64,000 bases of DNA, taken from the NCBI RefSeq assembly GCF_900116195.1, contig NZ_FOZW01000009.1, forward strand, positions 165,541-229,540, read 5' to 3'. The notes beneath the pieces were generated by a model. That model ran no database searches. It was not told where the DNA came from and saw nothing but the letters and a program-made list of their open reading frames with translations. Both the position numbers and the translations under genes were made by a program. Within the stretch, counting starts at the first letter, position 1. The number at the start of each line of letters is the position of its first letter. Source of the DNA: Alloyangia pacifica. GTDB taxonomy: Bacteria; Pseudomonadota; Alphaproteobacteria; Rhodobacterales; Rhodobacteraceae. This document shows positions 1 to 8,359 of the stretch, one piece after another.

Positions 1-286
1 AGAGCGTGAGCCCGGCGATTGCCGCCGGAACCGCTGCGAGATAGATGCCGACCTGCGGCAGCCCGAAATACGTCAGGAAAAGCAGCGTAAGCGCCGGTGT
101 CGCACGCATCACCCAAGAGAAGACGGCGGAGAGGATGCGCAGGCCCCGGATCGGTCCGTCCCGCATCACCGCGAGGGGAAAGGCCAGCACCACCGAGAGC
201 ACGATGGTCGCGCCTGCGATCCATAGCGTGGTGCCGAAGGCCTCCAGCAACAGCCCGGCGTTGTCCGTCACGACATTCCAGTTCAT
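1..286 (-). CDS. Polar amino-acid ABC transporter permease (partial, cut by window edge)
   Basis: The N-terminal 95 or so residues of an inner-membrane permease of the HisM/GlnP type. The visible part begins MNWNVVTDNAGLLLEAFGTT, then a hydrophobic first helix and a second amphipathic/hydrophobic stretch typical of these permeases. The ATG (284-286) overlaps the TGA of the upstream permease by four bases (ATGA), so the two are translationally coupled. With the neighbouring permease, ATPase and periplasmic binding protein it would form a family-3 amino-acid-type importer with two different permeases. The 3' end lies outside the window. Confidence 0.85.
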   Translation of the reverse strand, partial: MNWNVVTDNAGLLLEAFGTTLWIAGATIVLSVVLAFPLAVMRDGPIRGLRILSAVFSWVMRATPALTLLFLTYFGLPQVGIYLAAVPAAIAGLTL

Positions 287-945
287 GTCATGCCTCCGTT
301 GATCGGGCCATAGCGACGGCGCATCAGCCCCGAGAGCAGCAGTTCAGCGACCATCACCACGCTGGCCATCGCGGCATAGACCGCGCCGGCAAAGAGGATG
401 AGCGTCATGGGATCACTCGAGATCGCGAGGCTCTGGCGCGTGACCATCATCACCTCGCCGACGGAGACCGCCGAGGCCAGCGACAGCATCTTCACGTTGC
501 CCGCCAGAAAGGTAGCCCAAGGGGTCACGGAGATGCGCGCGAGCTGCGGGATGATCACGCGGCGCAGCATCAACATGCGCCCCATGCCGAGGCTGCGCGA
601 GGTCTCGATCAGCCGCGGGTCGATGGCGGCGAGGCCTGCGCGAAAGATCTCCGCGTGAAACGCGGTACCAATCAGCACGAAGGCGAGAAAGGCCGAGCCG
701 ATGGCGCCGAGATCGATCCCGATGCGCGGCAGCGCGAGAAAGCAGAAAAGCAGCACGACAAGCTCGGGCAGACCGCGGAAGATCCACGTATAGACCGACA
801 GCGCGCGGCGCCCGCGCGGGCCGTTGACAAAGAGCGCCAGCACCAGCCCCAGAAGGGTCGAGACGGTGGCGATCAGCGCAAACAGCCAGATGGTCAGCCA
901 GATTGCCTGCAGGAAACGGGGCATCTGCGTTGCAAGAACATCCAT
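283..945 (-). CDS. Polar amino-acid ABC transporter permease
   Basis: A 220-residue inner-membrane permease of the HisQ/HisM family, with hydrophobic segments from about residue 15 onward. The cytoplasmic EAA-type loop is visible as IDPRLIETSRSLGMGRMLML near residues 108-127, which matches the ATPase-contacting loop of this family. It sits 7 bp after the ATPase gene and overlaps the next permease by 4 bp, so ATPase and both permeases form one operon. The length is normal for the family. The substrate cannot be read from the sequence; the linked racemase, amidohydrolase and aldolase suggest an amino acid, ureide or related nitrogenous acid. Confidence 0.88.
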   Translation of the reverse strand: MDVLATQMPRFLQAIWLTIWLFALIATVSTLLGLVLALFVNGPRGRRALSVYTWIFRGLPELVVLLFCFLALPRIGIDLGAIGSAFLAFVLIGTAFHAEIFRAGLAAIDPRLIETSRSLGMGRMLMLRRVIIPQLARISVTPWATFLAGNVKMLSLASAVSVGEVMMVTRQSLAISSDPMTLILFAGAVYAAMASVVMVAELLLSGLMRRRYGPINGGMT

Positions 946-952
946 GTGCGCC

Positions 953-1729
953 TCAATCCGTCACGCTGCGCACGAAGGCCTGCAACTCTGCTGTCGACGG
1001 GTTGGCCAGGACGTCCTTCGGGTCGCCCGCCTCGCAGACCCGGCCCTTGTGCATGAACACCACCCGGTCGGCGACGTTGCGGACAAAGCCCATCTCGTGG
1101 CTGACCGACACCATGGTCATCCCTTCCGAGGCAAGGTCGCGCATCACCGAGAGCACCTCTCCCTTGAGTTCGGGATCGAGCGCCGAGGTGACCTCGTCGA
1201 ACAGCAGCGCCTCGGGACGCATGGCCAGCGCTCGGGCGATGGCCACGCGCTGTTGCTCGCCACCCGACATCTGATGCGGATAGGCGCCGGCGCGATGCGA
1301 CAGGCGCACCTTCTCGAGCAGTGCCTCGGCCTCGGCCCTCACCTCATCACGGGGCCGTTTCATCACCATCACCGGCGCTTCCATGACATTTTGCAGCGCG
1401 GTCATGTGCGGAAACAGGTTGAAGCTCTGAAAAACCATCGAGATCTGGGTGCGGTAGCCAAGCAGGTCACGCTCGCGCGCGGGCATGCGCTTGCCGCCGT
1501 TTTGCACCCAGCCAACCTCGCGCCCCTGCCAGAGGATCCGCCCGTTATCGGGGCGGATCAGCAGGTTGAGGCAGCGCAGCAGGGTCGATTTCCCCGACCC
1601 TGACGCGCCGATGATGGCCAGCACCTCGCCGCGATTGACGGTGAAATCGACGCCGCGCAGCACGCGCTGTGTGCCCAGCGTCTTTTCCAGTCCCGCAACC
1701 TCGAGCAGCGGCCCGTCAGTGGCGGACAT
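953..1729 (-). CDS. Polar amino-acid ABC transporter ATP-binding protein
   Basis: A 258-residue cytoplasmic ATPase of the GlnQ/HisP family that powers the adjoining permeases. Walker A GASGSGKST is at residues 41-49, the Q-loop at about 101, signature MSGGEQQR at 154-161 and Walker B LLFDEV at 175-180, followed by TSALDPE. All catalytic motifs are intact and the length is typical. The start overlaps the end of the AroM-like gene by 14 bp, so the AroM-like protein, ATPase and permeases are probably cotranscribed downstream of the binding-protein gene. Confidence 0.93.
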   Translation of the reverse strand: MSATDGPLLEVAGLEKTLGTQRVLRGVDFTVNRGEVLAIIGASGSGKSTLLRCLNLLIRPDNGRILWQGREVGWVQNGGKRMPARERDLLGYRTQISMVFQSFNLFPHMTALQNVMEAPVMVMKRPRDEVRAEAEALLEKVRLSHRAGAYPHQMSGGEQQRVAIARALAMRPEALLFDEVTSALDPELKGEVLSVMRDLASEGMTMVSVSHEMGFVRNVADRVVFMHKGRVCEAGDPKDVLANPSTAELQAFVRSVTD

Positions 1730-2495
1730 GAATACGCTCCGGCCAGGCGGGAGAGGTCAACATCCGGGCATTGAAGACGTTCAGCACATTGGGCGTGACA
1801 ACCGGGCAGCCCAGGCGGGCCGAGATGTCGGCAAGCAGATCCTCGGGGTCATGCGGGGCAAGACCGTCGCCGTAGCCCCAGATCAGGGCCAGATCGAACG
1901 GACCCTCGGGCGCCAGTTGATCGAGGGCCTCGCCGGTGGCGATGCCGATGCCGAAGTGGCTCTCGACGTTTTCCATCCAGGGCTGCGAGGACCAGGTGGC
2001 GCGGTCCTGATCGATGTGCCACTCGGTCGGCAGCAGCAGCGCCAGCTTGAGCCCGCCGCGCGCTTCGGCCTGACGCCGCACGAGATCGAACATCAGCTGA
2101 TAGGGCAGCAGCAGCGGCACCGGCGAGGACAGCGCGCCTTCGGGATACATTTCGGCGCAGCACATCAGGATGATCTCGGCGCCGTTGGCGACATGGGCGT
2201 CGATCGCCGCCTGCGCGCGTTCCAGATACCAGTCCTGCGCCACGAAGATCTCTTCCCAGCCCGCGCCCATGCGGCGATCGTCGGGCGTCGTGTTGTGCAC
2301 GTAGCAGCCGATCCCGAGCCCATCCGCGGGCGAGATTTCATGCTCGGCAATCTGGGCGCGGGTGAGCCCGTCGAGGCAGGCCTTTTCGGTGACCTCGACC
2401 TCGAGCCCCATGGCCGTGAGGGCGTTGGTGTGGAAGCTGACGTATTCGTTGCGCGGGCTTTGGCCCGTGGTGATGATCCCGATCTTGGTCGGCAT
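1716..2495 (-). CDS. AroM-like protein
   Basis: A 259-residue soluble protein starting MPTKIGIITTGQSPRNEY, which resembles the N-terminus of AroM-family proteins. It contains a Cys-rich patch LMCCAEMYP (about residues 110-118) and a racemase-like alternating alpha/beta pattern. Biochemical function in this family is not established. The fold appears related to Asp/Glu-racemase-like proteins, but that is inference. It lies between the periplasmic binding protein and ATPase of an amino-acid ABC transporter and overlaps the latter, so a role linked to the imported compound is likely. A metabolic enzyme is as likely as anything to do with aromatic biosynthesis. Confidence 0.6.
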   Translation of the reverse strand: MPTKIGIITTGQSPRNEYVSFHTNALTAMGLEVEVTEKACLDGLTRAQIAEHEISPADGLGIGCYVHNTTPDDRRMGAGWEEIFVAQDWYLERAQAAIDAHVANGAEIILMCCAEMYPEGALSSPVPLLLPYQLMFDLVRRQAEARGGLKLALLLPTEWHIDQDRATWSSQPWMENVESHFGIGIATGEALDQLAPEGPFDLALIWGYGDGLAPHDPEDLLADISARLGCPVVTPNVLNVFNARMLTSPAWPERIHVRH

Positions 2496-2521
2496 GAGGG
2501 AGAGTCCTTTGGTTTCTTGGC

Positions 2522-2540
2522 CCCGCCCTTCGTGGGCGGG
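2522..2540 (-). terminator. GC-rich hairpin between binding-protein gene and the rest of the ABC operon
   Basis: A perfect 7-bp stem CCCGCCC/GGGCGGG with a 5-nt loop lies 35 bp after the stop of the periplasmic binding-protein gene and before the AroM-like gene. It has no U-tract, so it is more likely a 3'-end stabiliser or partial attenuator than a full terminator. Confidence 0.5.
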
Positions 2541-2575
2541 ACCGATTGTTTTGGGTGCGTTTCGTGGGAACCCGC

Positions 2576-3388
2576 TCAGGACGGGTCGGCAGGCATCTGG
2601 GTGAAATCGACGGGCTGACCGAAGTATTCCTCGACCAATGCGTTCAGCGTGCCGTCCTCGCGGTAGCTCGCGATCAGCTTGTCCATTGCTTCGGCCAGTT
2701 CCGCGTCACCCGGGGCGACGGCAACGGATTGGGTTTTGGGCGAGCGCACCTCGGGAAGCACGGTGATCAGCTCGTCCTTGGCCGCAAGATAGGACGGCCC
2801 GAGGTAATCCATGCCGATCCAGTCGATGCGGTGGTTCTTGAGGTCGAGCGACATCTCGGTCCAGCCGGGATATTCGCTGACCTTGCCAAGGCATCCCTCG
2901 GGCAGCGAGGCTTCGATCAGGCCAAGTTCGGCGGAGCCGCGAATCACGCCCACGGTCTTGCCGCAGACATCGTCCCAGCCGCCGATCTCGTCATTCGCCG
3001 CCAGTTTGGTGACCGCCACGCCGTTGATGATGTAGGGCGAGAGCATGATCAGATCGTCCGACGCGAGACGCTCGGCGGTGCGGGTCACGCCCGAAGAGAC
3101 GACATCGAAGCGGTCCGAGGCGAGACCCGGCAGAAGACCTGCCCAATCCAGCTGTTCGAACTCGACATTGACGCCAAGGTCTTCCGCCAGCTTGGTCATC
3201 ACGGCCACATCGAACCCGCCAAGCTCGCCGTCATCCCCGATCATCGAGAACGGCGGCGCCGAGCCGGTGGTCCCGACAACGATGGTGTCGGTCTTGAGAA
3301 GTTCATCTTTGAAATCGGCAGCGGCGGGGCCAGCCAAAAGGGCACCTGCTGCCAAAACCGCCATCGCGGCCATAGCACGTTCGGTCAT
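2576..3388 (-). CDS. ABC transporter periplasmic amino-acid-binding protein (SBP family 3)
   Basis: A 270-residue exported protein. The signal peptide is at residues 1-24 (Ala-rich core ending AGPAAA) and the mature part opens with IVVGTTGSAPPFSMIGDDGE, the usual start of family 3 solute-binding proteins, followed by GGFDVAVMTKLAEDLG. The start codon has a strong AAGGAGG about 7 nt upstream. It is the first transport gene of the minus-strand operon and is separated from the other components by a hairpin, as is common for highly expressed binding proteins. The ligand is not deducible; family members bind polar amino acids and related compounds. Confidence 0.92.
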   Translation of the reverse strand: MTERAMAAMAVLAAGALLAGPAAADFKDELLKTDTIVVGTTGSAPPFSMIGDDGELGGFDVAVMTKLAEDLGVNVEFEQLDWAGLLPGLASDRFDVVSSGVTRTAERLASDDLIMLSPYIINGVAVTKLAANDEIGGWDDVCGKTVGVIRGSAELGLIEASLPEGCLGKVSEYPGWTEMSLDLKNHRIDWIGMDYLGPSYLAAKDELITVLPEVRSPKTQSVAVAPGDAELAEAMDKLIASYREDGTLNALVEEYFGQPVDFTQMPADPS

Positions 3389-3506
3389 CCAGACCTCCTT
3401 GGTTCAAGTGTTGGAAAAGTCGGGTCTTTCCGGGGCCGGTCTTTATGCCGATCCTTCCGGGGCGAGACCGGGCCTGCGCGGCCCGTCCCTGTCGTTCAGA
3501 GCCGCG

Positions 3507-4277
3507 TCAGAGATGACGCAGCATGCCGCCATCGACCCGGATCATTGACCCGGTGACGAAGGAGGCCCGTGTGGACGCGAGAAACGCCGCGACCGCACCG
3601 AATTCCTCGGGCCTGCCATAGCGCCCGGCCGGGATCGTCGCGCGCGAGCTTGCCTGCACATCCTCGACGCTCTTGCCGGTGCGCTTCGACGCGGCCTCGT
3701 CGAGCTGCGCGACGCGGTCCGTCGCGATGCGCCCGGGCAGGATCATGTTGACCGTGATGCCATCGGCGGCGACCTCCGCCGCGAGGGTCTTGGACCAGCC
3801 CGCCAGCGCCCCGCGCACGCCGTTCGACAGCGCGAGGTTGGGGATCGGCGCCTCGATCCCGGACGAGCCAATGGTGATGATCCGTCCGAAGCCACGCTCG
3901 CTCATGCCCGGCAGCAGCGCCGAGGTCAGCGTCATGATCGGACCGGCCATCGCCGCCCATGCCTCTTCCCAGGCCTCGGGCGTTTGCGCCTTGGCCGGGC
4001 CGGGCTTGGGGCCGCCGGAGTTGTTCACCAGAATGTCGATGCCCTGCGCGGCCATCTGCGCGGCAAGGTCCGAGACATTTTCCGCATCGGTCATGTCGAG
4101 CGCGACCGGCGTCACGAGATCGCCAAACTCCGCAGCCCAGTCCCTGATCGCATCAAGGTCGCGCGCGGCGGCAAAGACTTTCACACCCTCGCGGGCCAGC
4201 TCCTGCGCGCAGGCGGCGCCAAGACCGCGGCTGGCACCAAGTACGAGAGCGGCTTTTCCCTGCAGTCCGAAATCCAT
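3507..4277 (-). CDS. Divergent short-chain dehydrogenase/reductase family protein
   Basis: 256 residues with a Rossmann nucleotide-binding motif GASRGLG at 14-20, the NNSGG element at 85-89 and the C-terminal VTGSMIRVDGG typical of FabG-like SDRs. The catalytic YxxxK is absent: after the GSSGIEAP region (137-144) the sequence reads LALSNGVRGAL, with no tyrosine between residues 130 and 170. Known divergent FabG-like SDR subgroups lack the standard tetrad, so it may bind cofactor without standard chemistry or use other residues. The start overlaps the stop of the DapA-like gene by one base (TGATG), so the two are coupled. Confidence 0.85.
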   Translation of the reverse strand: MDFGLQGKAALVLGASRGLGAACAQELAREGVKVFAAARDLDAIRDWAAEFGDLVTPVALDMTDAENVSDLAAQMAAQGIDILVNNSGGPKPGPAKAQTPEAWEEAWAAMAGPIMTLTSALLPGMSERGFGRIITIGSSGIEAPIPNLALSNGVRGALAGWSKTLAAEVAADGITVNMILPGRIATDRVAQLDEAASKRTGKSVEDVQASSRATIPAGRYGRPEEFGAVAAFLASTRASFVTGSMIRVDGGMLRHL

Positions 4278-5203
4278 CAGCCAAGCTCCTTCAGTCGGCG
4301 TTCCTGTCTGCTGATCAGATAGTCGACCTCTGCTGCGGCAGCGGCGGTCAGCCCCGAGCCCGGCGCGCGCAGGGCGGGCGAGGCAATGGCGCCGCGCCGC
4401 GCCAGAACGTGCTTGCGAACGGCAAGACCAAGTCCGGGCTGAGACTCGTAGCGGATCAGCGGCAGATAGGCGTCAAAGAGGTCATGCGCCCGGTCTTTCT
4501 CCCCCGCGGTCATCAGCCGGGCGATCTGCACCATCATCTCGGGATAGCCGAAGCCGGTCATCGCGCCATCCGCGCCGCGCGCCATTTCCTCGGCCAGAAA
4601 GCCCCCGCCATTGCCGCAGAGGATCGAGATGCGGCGCTGTCCCGCCGCCTCGGCCTGCCGGATCTTGGTGATCTTCTGCAGGCCCGGCCAATCCTCATGC
4701 TTGAGCATCTTGATCGAGGGAAAATCGTTGATGATCCGCGCCAGAACCTCGTCGCTGATCACGACTTTGGTGGCCAGCGGGAAGTCCTGAAGCACCACGG
4801 GGATGTCCGGCCCCAGGGTCTTCACCACCTGCCCGTAGTAGCCATGGATCTGCGTGTCGGTCTGCAGGCTGCCGGGCGGCGCCACCATGACGCCAGCGGC
4901 CCCCATGTCCATCGCGGCCATGCTCAGTTCGCGCAACGCGGCGAGGCCGGGGGCAGACACACCCACCACCACCGGACGGTTCCCGGCCCGCGCAATGACC
5001 CGGCGCGAGATTTCCAGCGCCTCGGATTGCGTCATCTTCGGCGCTTCGCCCATCATCCCAAGTATGGTCAGCCCGTCGGCCCCGGCCTCAAAGTAGAAGT
5101 CCGTCACCCGATCGAGGCTCTGCCAGTCGATGGCTCCCTGCTCGTCAAAAGGCGTTACGGAAATCACGAAGACCCCAGAGGTGTTCTCGTCGATCAAACC
5201 CAT
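4277..5203 (-). CDS. Dihydrodipicolinate synthase/N-acetylneuraminate lyase (DapA) family aldolase
   Basis: A 308-residue class I aldolase-type TIM barrel. The N-terminus is VFVISVTPFDEQG and the pyruvate-site motif appears as GMMGEAP at 49-55. A conserved tyrosine pair lies at 122-123 (HGYYGQ), and the Schiff-base lysine is probably in IKMLKHED, K168 or K165. The start at 5203 was chosen because the reading frame upstream has no family similarity. In this catabolic context it more likely does aldol cleavage/condensation or hydration of a 2-oxo acid than lysine biosynthesis. It is followed immediately by the SDR gene. Confidence 0.88.
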   Translation of the reverse strand: MGLIDENTSGVFVISVTPFDEQGAIDWQSLDRVTDFYFEAGADGLTILGMMGEAPKMTQSEALEISRRVIARAGNRPVVVGVSAPGLAALRELSMAAMDMGAAGVMVAPPGSLQTDTQIHGYYGQVVKTLGPDIPVVLQDFPLATKVVISDEVLARIINDFPSIKMLKHEDWPGLQKITKIRQAEAAGQRRISILCGNGGGFLAEEMARGADGAMTGFGYPEMMVQIARLMTAGEKDRAHDLFDAYLPLIRYESQPGLGLAVRKHVLARRGAIASPALRAPGSGLTAAAAAEVDYLISRQERRLKELG

Positions 5204-5265
5204 ATCTCGTCTCAACTTCCCATTCTCATCCCCTGCCCCGCGGCGCGGCGGCATGGCGTGTCGTT

Positions 5266-6627
5266 TCAGGCAAACCAGCCCGCCGTGGCGCGTTTCACCA
5301 GCCGCCCCGAGCCCGGTGCATTCAGCACCTCGCTGCCGTCCCAGACCGGCGCGCCGCGCAGATAGGTGGCCGCGACCCGCGCGCCGAAGGTTTCGCCGTG
5401 GAAGGGGCTCCAGTTCAGACCGTCCTGCGCGCGAGTCTCGTCCCAGACAAAGGCACCTTCCTCGAGCACGGCGAGATCCGCCTCGCGCCCGATCTCGATG
5501 GCGCCCTTGCGGTCGTCGATCCCGAAGAAGCGGGCGGGGTGTTCCGAAAGCATCTGCGCGCACATCAGCGCCGGATCGTGACCGCGGTCACGCGCAAGCG
5601 TGAAGAAGGCGGGCAGCAGCGTTTCCATGCCGGGCACGCCCGCCCCCGCGTCGAAGATGGAGTCGGTGTATTTGTTATCGATCGGCCAGCTGGAGTGGTC
5701 GGAGGAGACGAAAGCCACATGCCCCGCCTCGACCGAGGCCCAAATCCCGTCGATCGCACCGGGGCGGATCGGCGGGTTCACCTTCATCCGTGCGCCCAGA
5801 CGTTCACCGTCGCGGGCGGCGTCGAACCAAAGGTAATGCACGCAAAGCTCGCCCGTCGCGCGCATGCCCGAAGCAGCAAACATCGCCGTGATGTCAAAGC
5901 TTTCGCGTGCCGTCTGGTGGACGGGATGTGCATGCGCTCCGGCGGCTTGCGCCAGCGCGAAGAACTGTGCGGTCGCAGCCATCTCTGCAGCCAGCGGACG
6001 CGAGGTGGAATGCGCTTCGATGCCTTCGATCCCCGCAGCGCGGGCGCGCGCCATGCGCGCATGAACAATTTCCTGATCCTCGTTGTGCAGTCCGAGCGGC
6101 AGGTCGGTGGCCGCAAGCTGTTCGAAGAGGTCGAGCGTCAGATCCTCGGCGATGCGCGGAAAGCGGGTCGGGCTGCTCTCGAATGACGAGATCTTGAAGG
6201 CCACAACCCCGGCCTCGATCAAAGCCTTAAGCTGCGCGACGCCGGTCTCACGGGTCGCCGTGCCATAAAGCGCCATATCGGCATGGGCGTGCTGCGCCAC
6301 CGCATCCGCCTTCGCGGCGAAGCGGTCGGGGCGGTCCAGCGGCAGCGGATTGTCATAGGGCATGTCCACAAGCGTCGTCACCCCGCCCGCAACGGCTGAC
6401 GCCGTGGTCGGTGCGATGCCGGGAAGTCCCAGGTAACTGGTCGCATGAGTCTGGCCATCGACGACGCCGGGCAGGATCAGTGCCGAGCCATGATCGTCGG
6501 TCTGCGCCGCGGCGGGCGGCACGCCCTGCCCGATCGCGGTGATCCGCCCGTCCTCGATACCGACCCAGCCTCCTTCGATCCGACCGTGCGGGGTGACAAG
6601 GCAACCTTTGACAATGCGGTCCATCAC
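5266..6627 (-). CDS. Hydantoinase/allantoinase-type cyclic amidohydrolase
   Basis: A 453-residue amidohydrolase-superfamily enzyme of the dihydroorotase/allantoinase/hydantoinase branch, which opens cyclic amide rings with a binuclear metal centre. Ligands visible: Q59-T-H61 (VVDGQTHATSY), candidate carbamylated K145 (VAFKISSF), H181 (GLHNEDQ), H234/H237 (HPVHQTA) and D310 (VSSDHSS). The first His of the usual HxH is Gln, a change I recall from some dihydroorotase-like proteins. It overlaps the upstream racemase by 4 bp, which supports hydantoin or a similar cyclic ureide/imide as substrate. Allantoinase is an alternative. Confidence 0.82.
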   Translation of the reverse strand: MMDRIVKGCLVTPHGRIEGGWVGIEDGRITAIGQGVPPAAAQTDDHGSALILPGVVDGQTHATSYLGLPGIAPTTASAVAGGVTTLVDMPYDNPLPLDRPDRFAAKADAVAQHAHADMALYGTATRETGVAQLKALIEAGVVAFKISSFESSPTRFPRIAEDLTLDLFEQLAATDLPLGLHNEDQEIVHARMARARAAGIEGIEAHSTSRPLAAEMAATAQFFALAQAAGAHAHPVHQTARESFDITAMFAASGMRATGELCVHYLWFDAARDGERLGARMKVNPPIRPGAIDGIWASVEAGHVAFVSSDHSSWPIDNKYTDSIFDAGAGVPGMETLLPAFFTLARDRGHDPALMCAQMLSEHPARFFGIDDRKGAIEIGREADLAVLEEGAFVWDETRAQDGLNWSPFHGETFGARVAATYLRGAPVWDGSEVLNAPGSGRLVKRATAGWFA

Positions 6628-7286
6628 GAACCCTTCCTTGTGTAGTCAAGATCCAGCGCCGAAATGGCGTTGGCGACGGCCGCCTGCACAGGGTCGATCA
6701 CGACACGCCCGAGCGCCGCCTGGAGCTCCGGGCGCTGACCGCCCATGCCGGCGCAGCCAAGGATGAGCACCTCGGCCCCGTCCTCATCGATCAATGCCCT
6801 GCCGGTGCGGGTCACTGCAGCGCGCGCTGCATCGACGTCATTGGCCTCGGCCACGGTCATGTCGACGGAACGGTCTCCTGCCAGCCGGGTGGACAGACCC
6901 AATCCGTCGATCCGCGCGAGGTGACGCGCGATAGAGGAAGGGCCGAGCGAGACCACGCCGAAGCGCGCGCCATGCATCAGCGCGGCGCAATAGGCCGACT
7001 CTGCGATCCCGAACACCGGCTTGTCGGTCACCTTCCGCGCCTGCTGGACGCCCGGATCGGAAAAGCAGGCGATGACAAAGGCGTCCGCCTCGGTGCGGCG
7101 GACATAATCGACAACGAGTGGCACCACATCCGCGACGTGCTGATCGGTTTCAATCCCCTCGGGGCCCTCTTCCAGCGTGTCGCAAATGATCGCGTGGCGT
7201 GTCGTGGCGATGAGCGGCGCAAGACAGTCCTCCATAGAGGTCGTCACCTTGCGGGAACTGTTGGGATTCAGGACGGCAATCTGCAT
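6624..7286 (-). CDS. Aspartate/glutamate/hydantoin racemase family protein
   Basis: A 220-residue cofactor-independent racemase of the Asp/Glu/hydantoin family. The N-terminus MQIAVLNPNSS is characteristic of hydantoin racemase (HyuE-like), and the two catalytic cysteines are present: C74 in VIACFSDPG and C178 in ILGCAGMGG. It is the first gene of the minus-strand operon and its 3' end overlaps the cyclic amidohydrolase gene by 4 bp. Racemase plus cyclic amidase suggests that both enantiomers of a hydantoin-like substrate are used. Related family members act on aspartate, glutamate, maleate or allantoin. Confidence 0.85.
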   Translation of the reverse strand: MQIAVLNPNSSRKVTTSMEDCLAPLIATTRHAIICDTLEEGPEGIETDQHVADVVPLVVDYVRRTEADAFVIACFSDPGVQQARKVTDKPVFGIAESAYCAALMHGARFGVVSLGPSSIARHLARIDGLGLSTRLAGDRSVDMTVAEANDVDAARAAVTRTGRALIDEDGAEVLILGCAGMGGQRPELQAALGRVVIDPVQAAVANAISALDLDYTRKGS

Positions 7287-8359
7287 TTCGGTTCTTTCGG
7301 TTTCGTCGGCCGCAGGAGGAGCGAACGGTCATTTGGAGGCTCTCGAAGGTCGGGTCCACTCACCCGAAAAAAGAGGTCTTTCGGTGCACGTCGCGGGGAA
7401 TTCGCGGCCTGCCGCTCATGTCGCCCCGAGTGCTTTTTGATGAAGCGCGGAGCCGCAGACCGATGTGCTCTTTGGCGAAGCCCGGCTTCAGAGGTGTCCG
7501 TCCGGATCGGGCCATGCACGGAGAAGTTATGAAGACAGAATATGCGTAAGTATCTGTAATCACGCGACGAGCTCCGGCGGTCGCGCTCTGCGTTCGGGAC
7601 GCAAGAGCTGGTCGTTGATCTTGTCCATACATGAATAATCGAATCATCCACGGTTGCGTTCTAATGAGATGTTTGGAGATATATCACGTGATATCAATAC
7701 CGACATATCGGAAGAGAGGCACCGGAGAAGCTTCCCGTGCCAGTTGCCCGTTTTCTGTGCATTTCTTCAGCGTTTCTGCCTCACCAGACGGGCAGACCGA
7801 GTTGGCTCGCCCATCGCATGCGTCACGCAGAAGGTTCGATTTCCCCGCATCGAACAGCTGATACGCGGCGCAAAAGGTGATCCTCGGCACCGCCGAAGTG
7901 CTCGATGAAGTCAAAGGAGAGAGTGAGGGCCCTCTTCCCGGCACCTTTGCCCCCGCGAGCCTGTGCCAGCAGGGATAGTTCACCGCATATGCGGCGGGCC
8001 AAAAGCTCGCGTATTTCTTCGTCGGTCTGCTGGGACGGCGCGCTCATGTGTGGGGCGCGATGCGCCGACTGTTCCCGATACAGGGTCGAGACCGACCACC
8101 AGAGCCTGTCCGCGGGATCTTGGACCCGATGACGGCTATGCTGATGCGTTGGGTAGCCTCTCCTGGCGACACCTATGCCAGATTGATCCAGAGCGGATCA
8201 GGAGGACATGCCACTGTCATGCTGAACCGCGGGCGAAGCAATGACCTCCGGACAAGGACATCTCCGACTTCCGGCCCGCGTTAGCGCCCAAGGCGGCACG
8301 CCGTCGATCCGCCGACCCTGGATGGTATTTGACCGCGCTCATCATCGGGCCGCACGGCA
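7287..8359. other. 1.07-kb intergenic stretch without a supported gene
   Basis: This region separates the racemase operon from the XRE regulator. It contains only short overlapping frames. The best is a 74-codon minus frame at 7823-8047 with no ribosome-binding site and no recognisable homology. AT content rises at 7620-7700. Near 8315-8334 there is a short motif (ACCCTGGATGGTATTTGACC) that recurs almost exactly at 15774-15794. The region may be decayed mobile DNA plus the promoter of the racemase operon. Confidence 0.5.

Noticed and set aside
7684..8047. Small minus-strand frames of 74-99 codons
   Set aside because: Overlapping in different frames, no ribosome-binding site, and no recognisable sequence.
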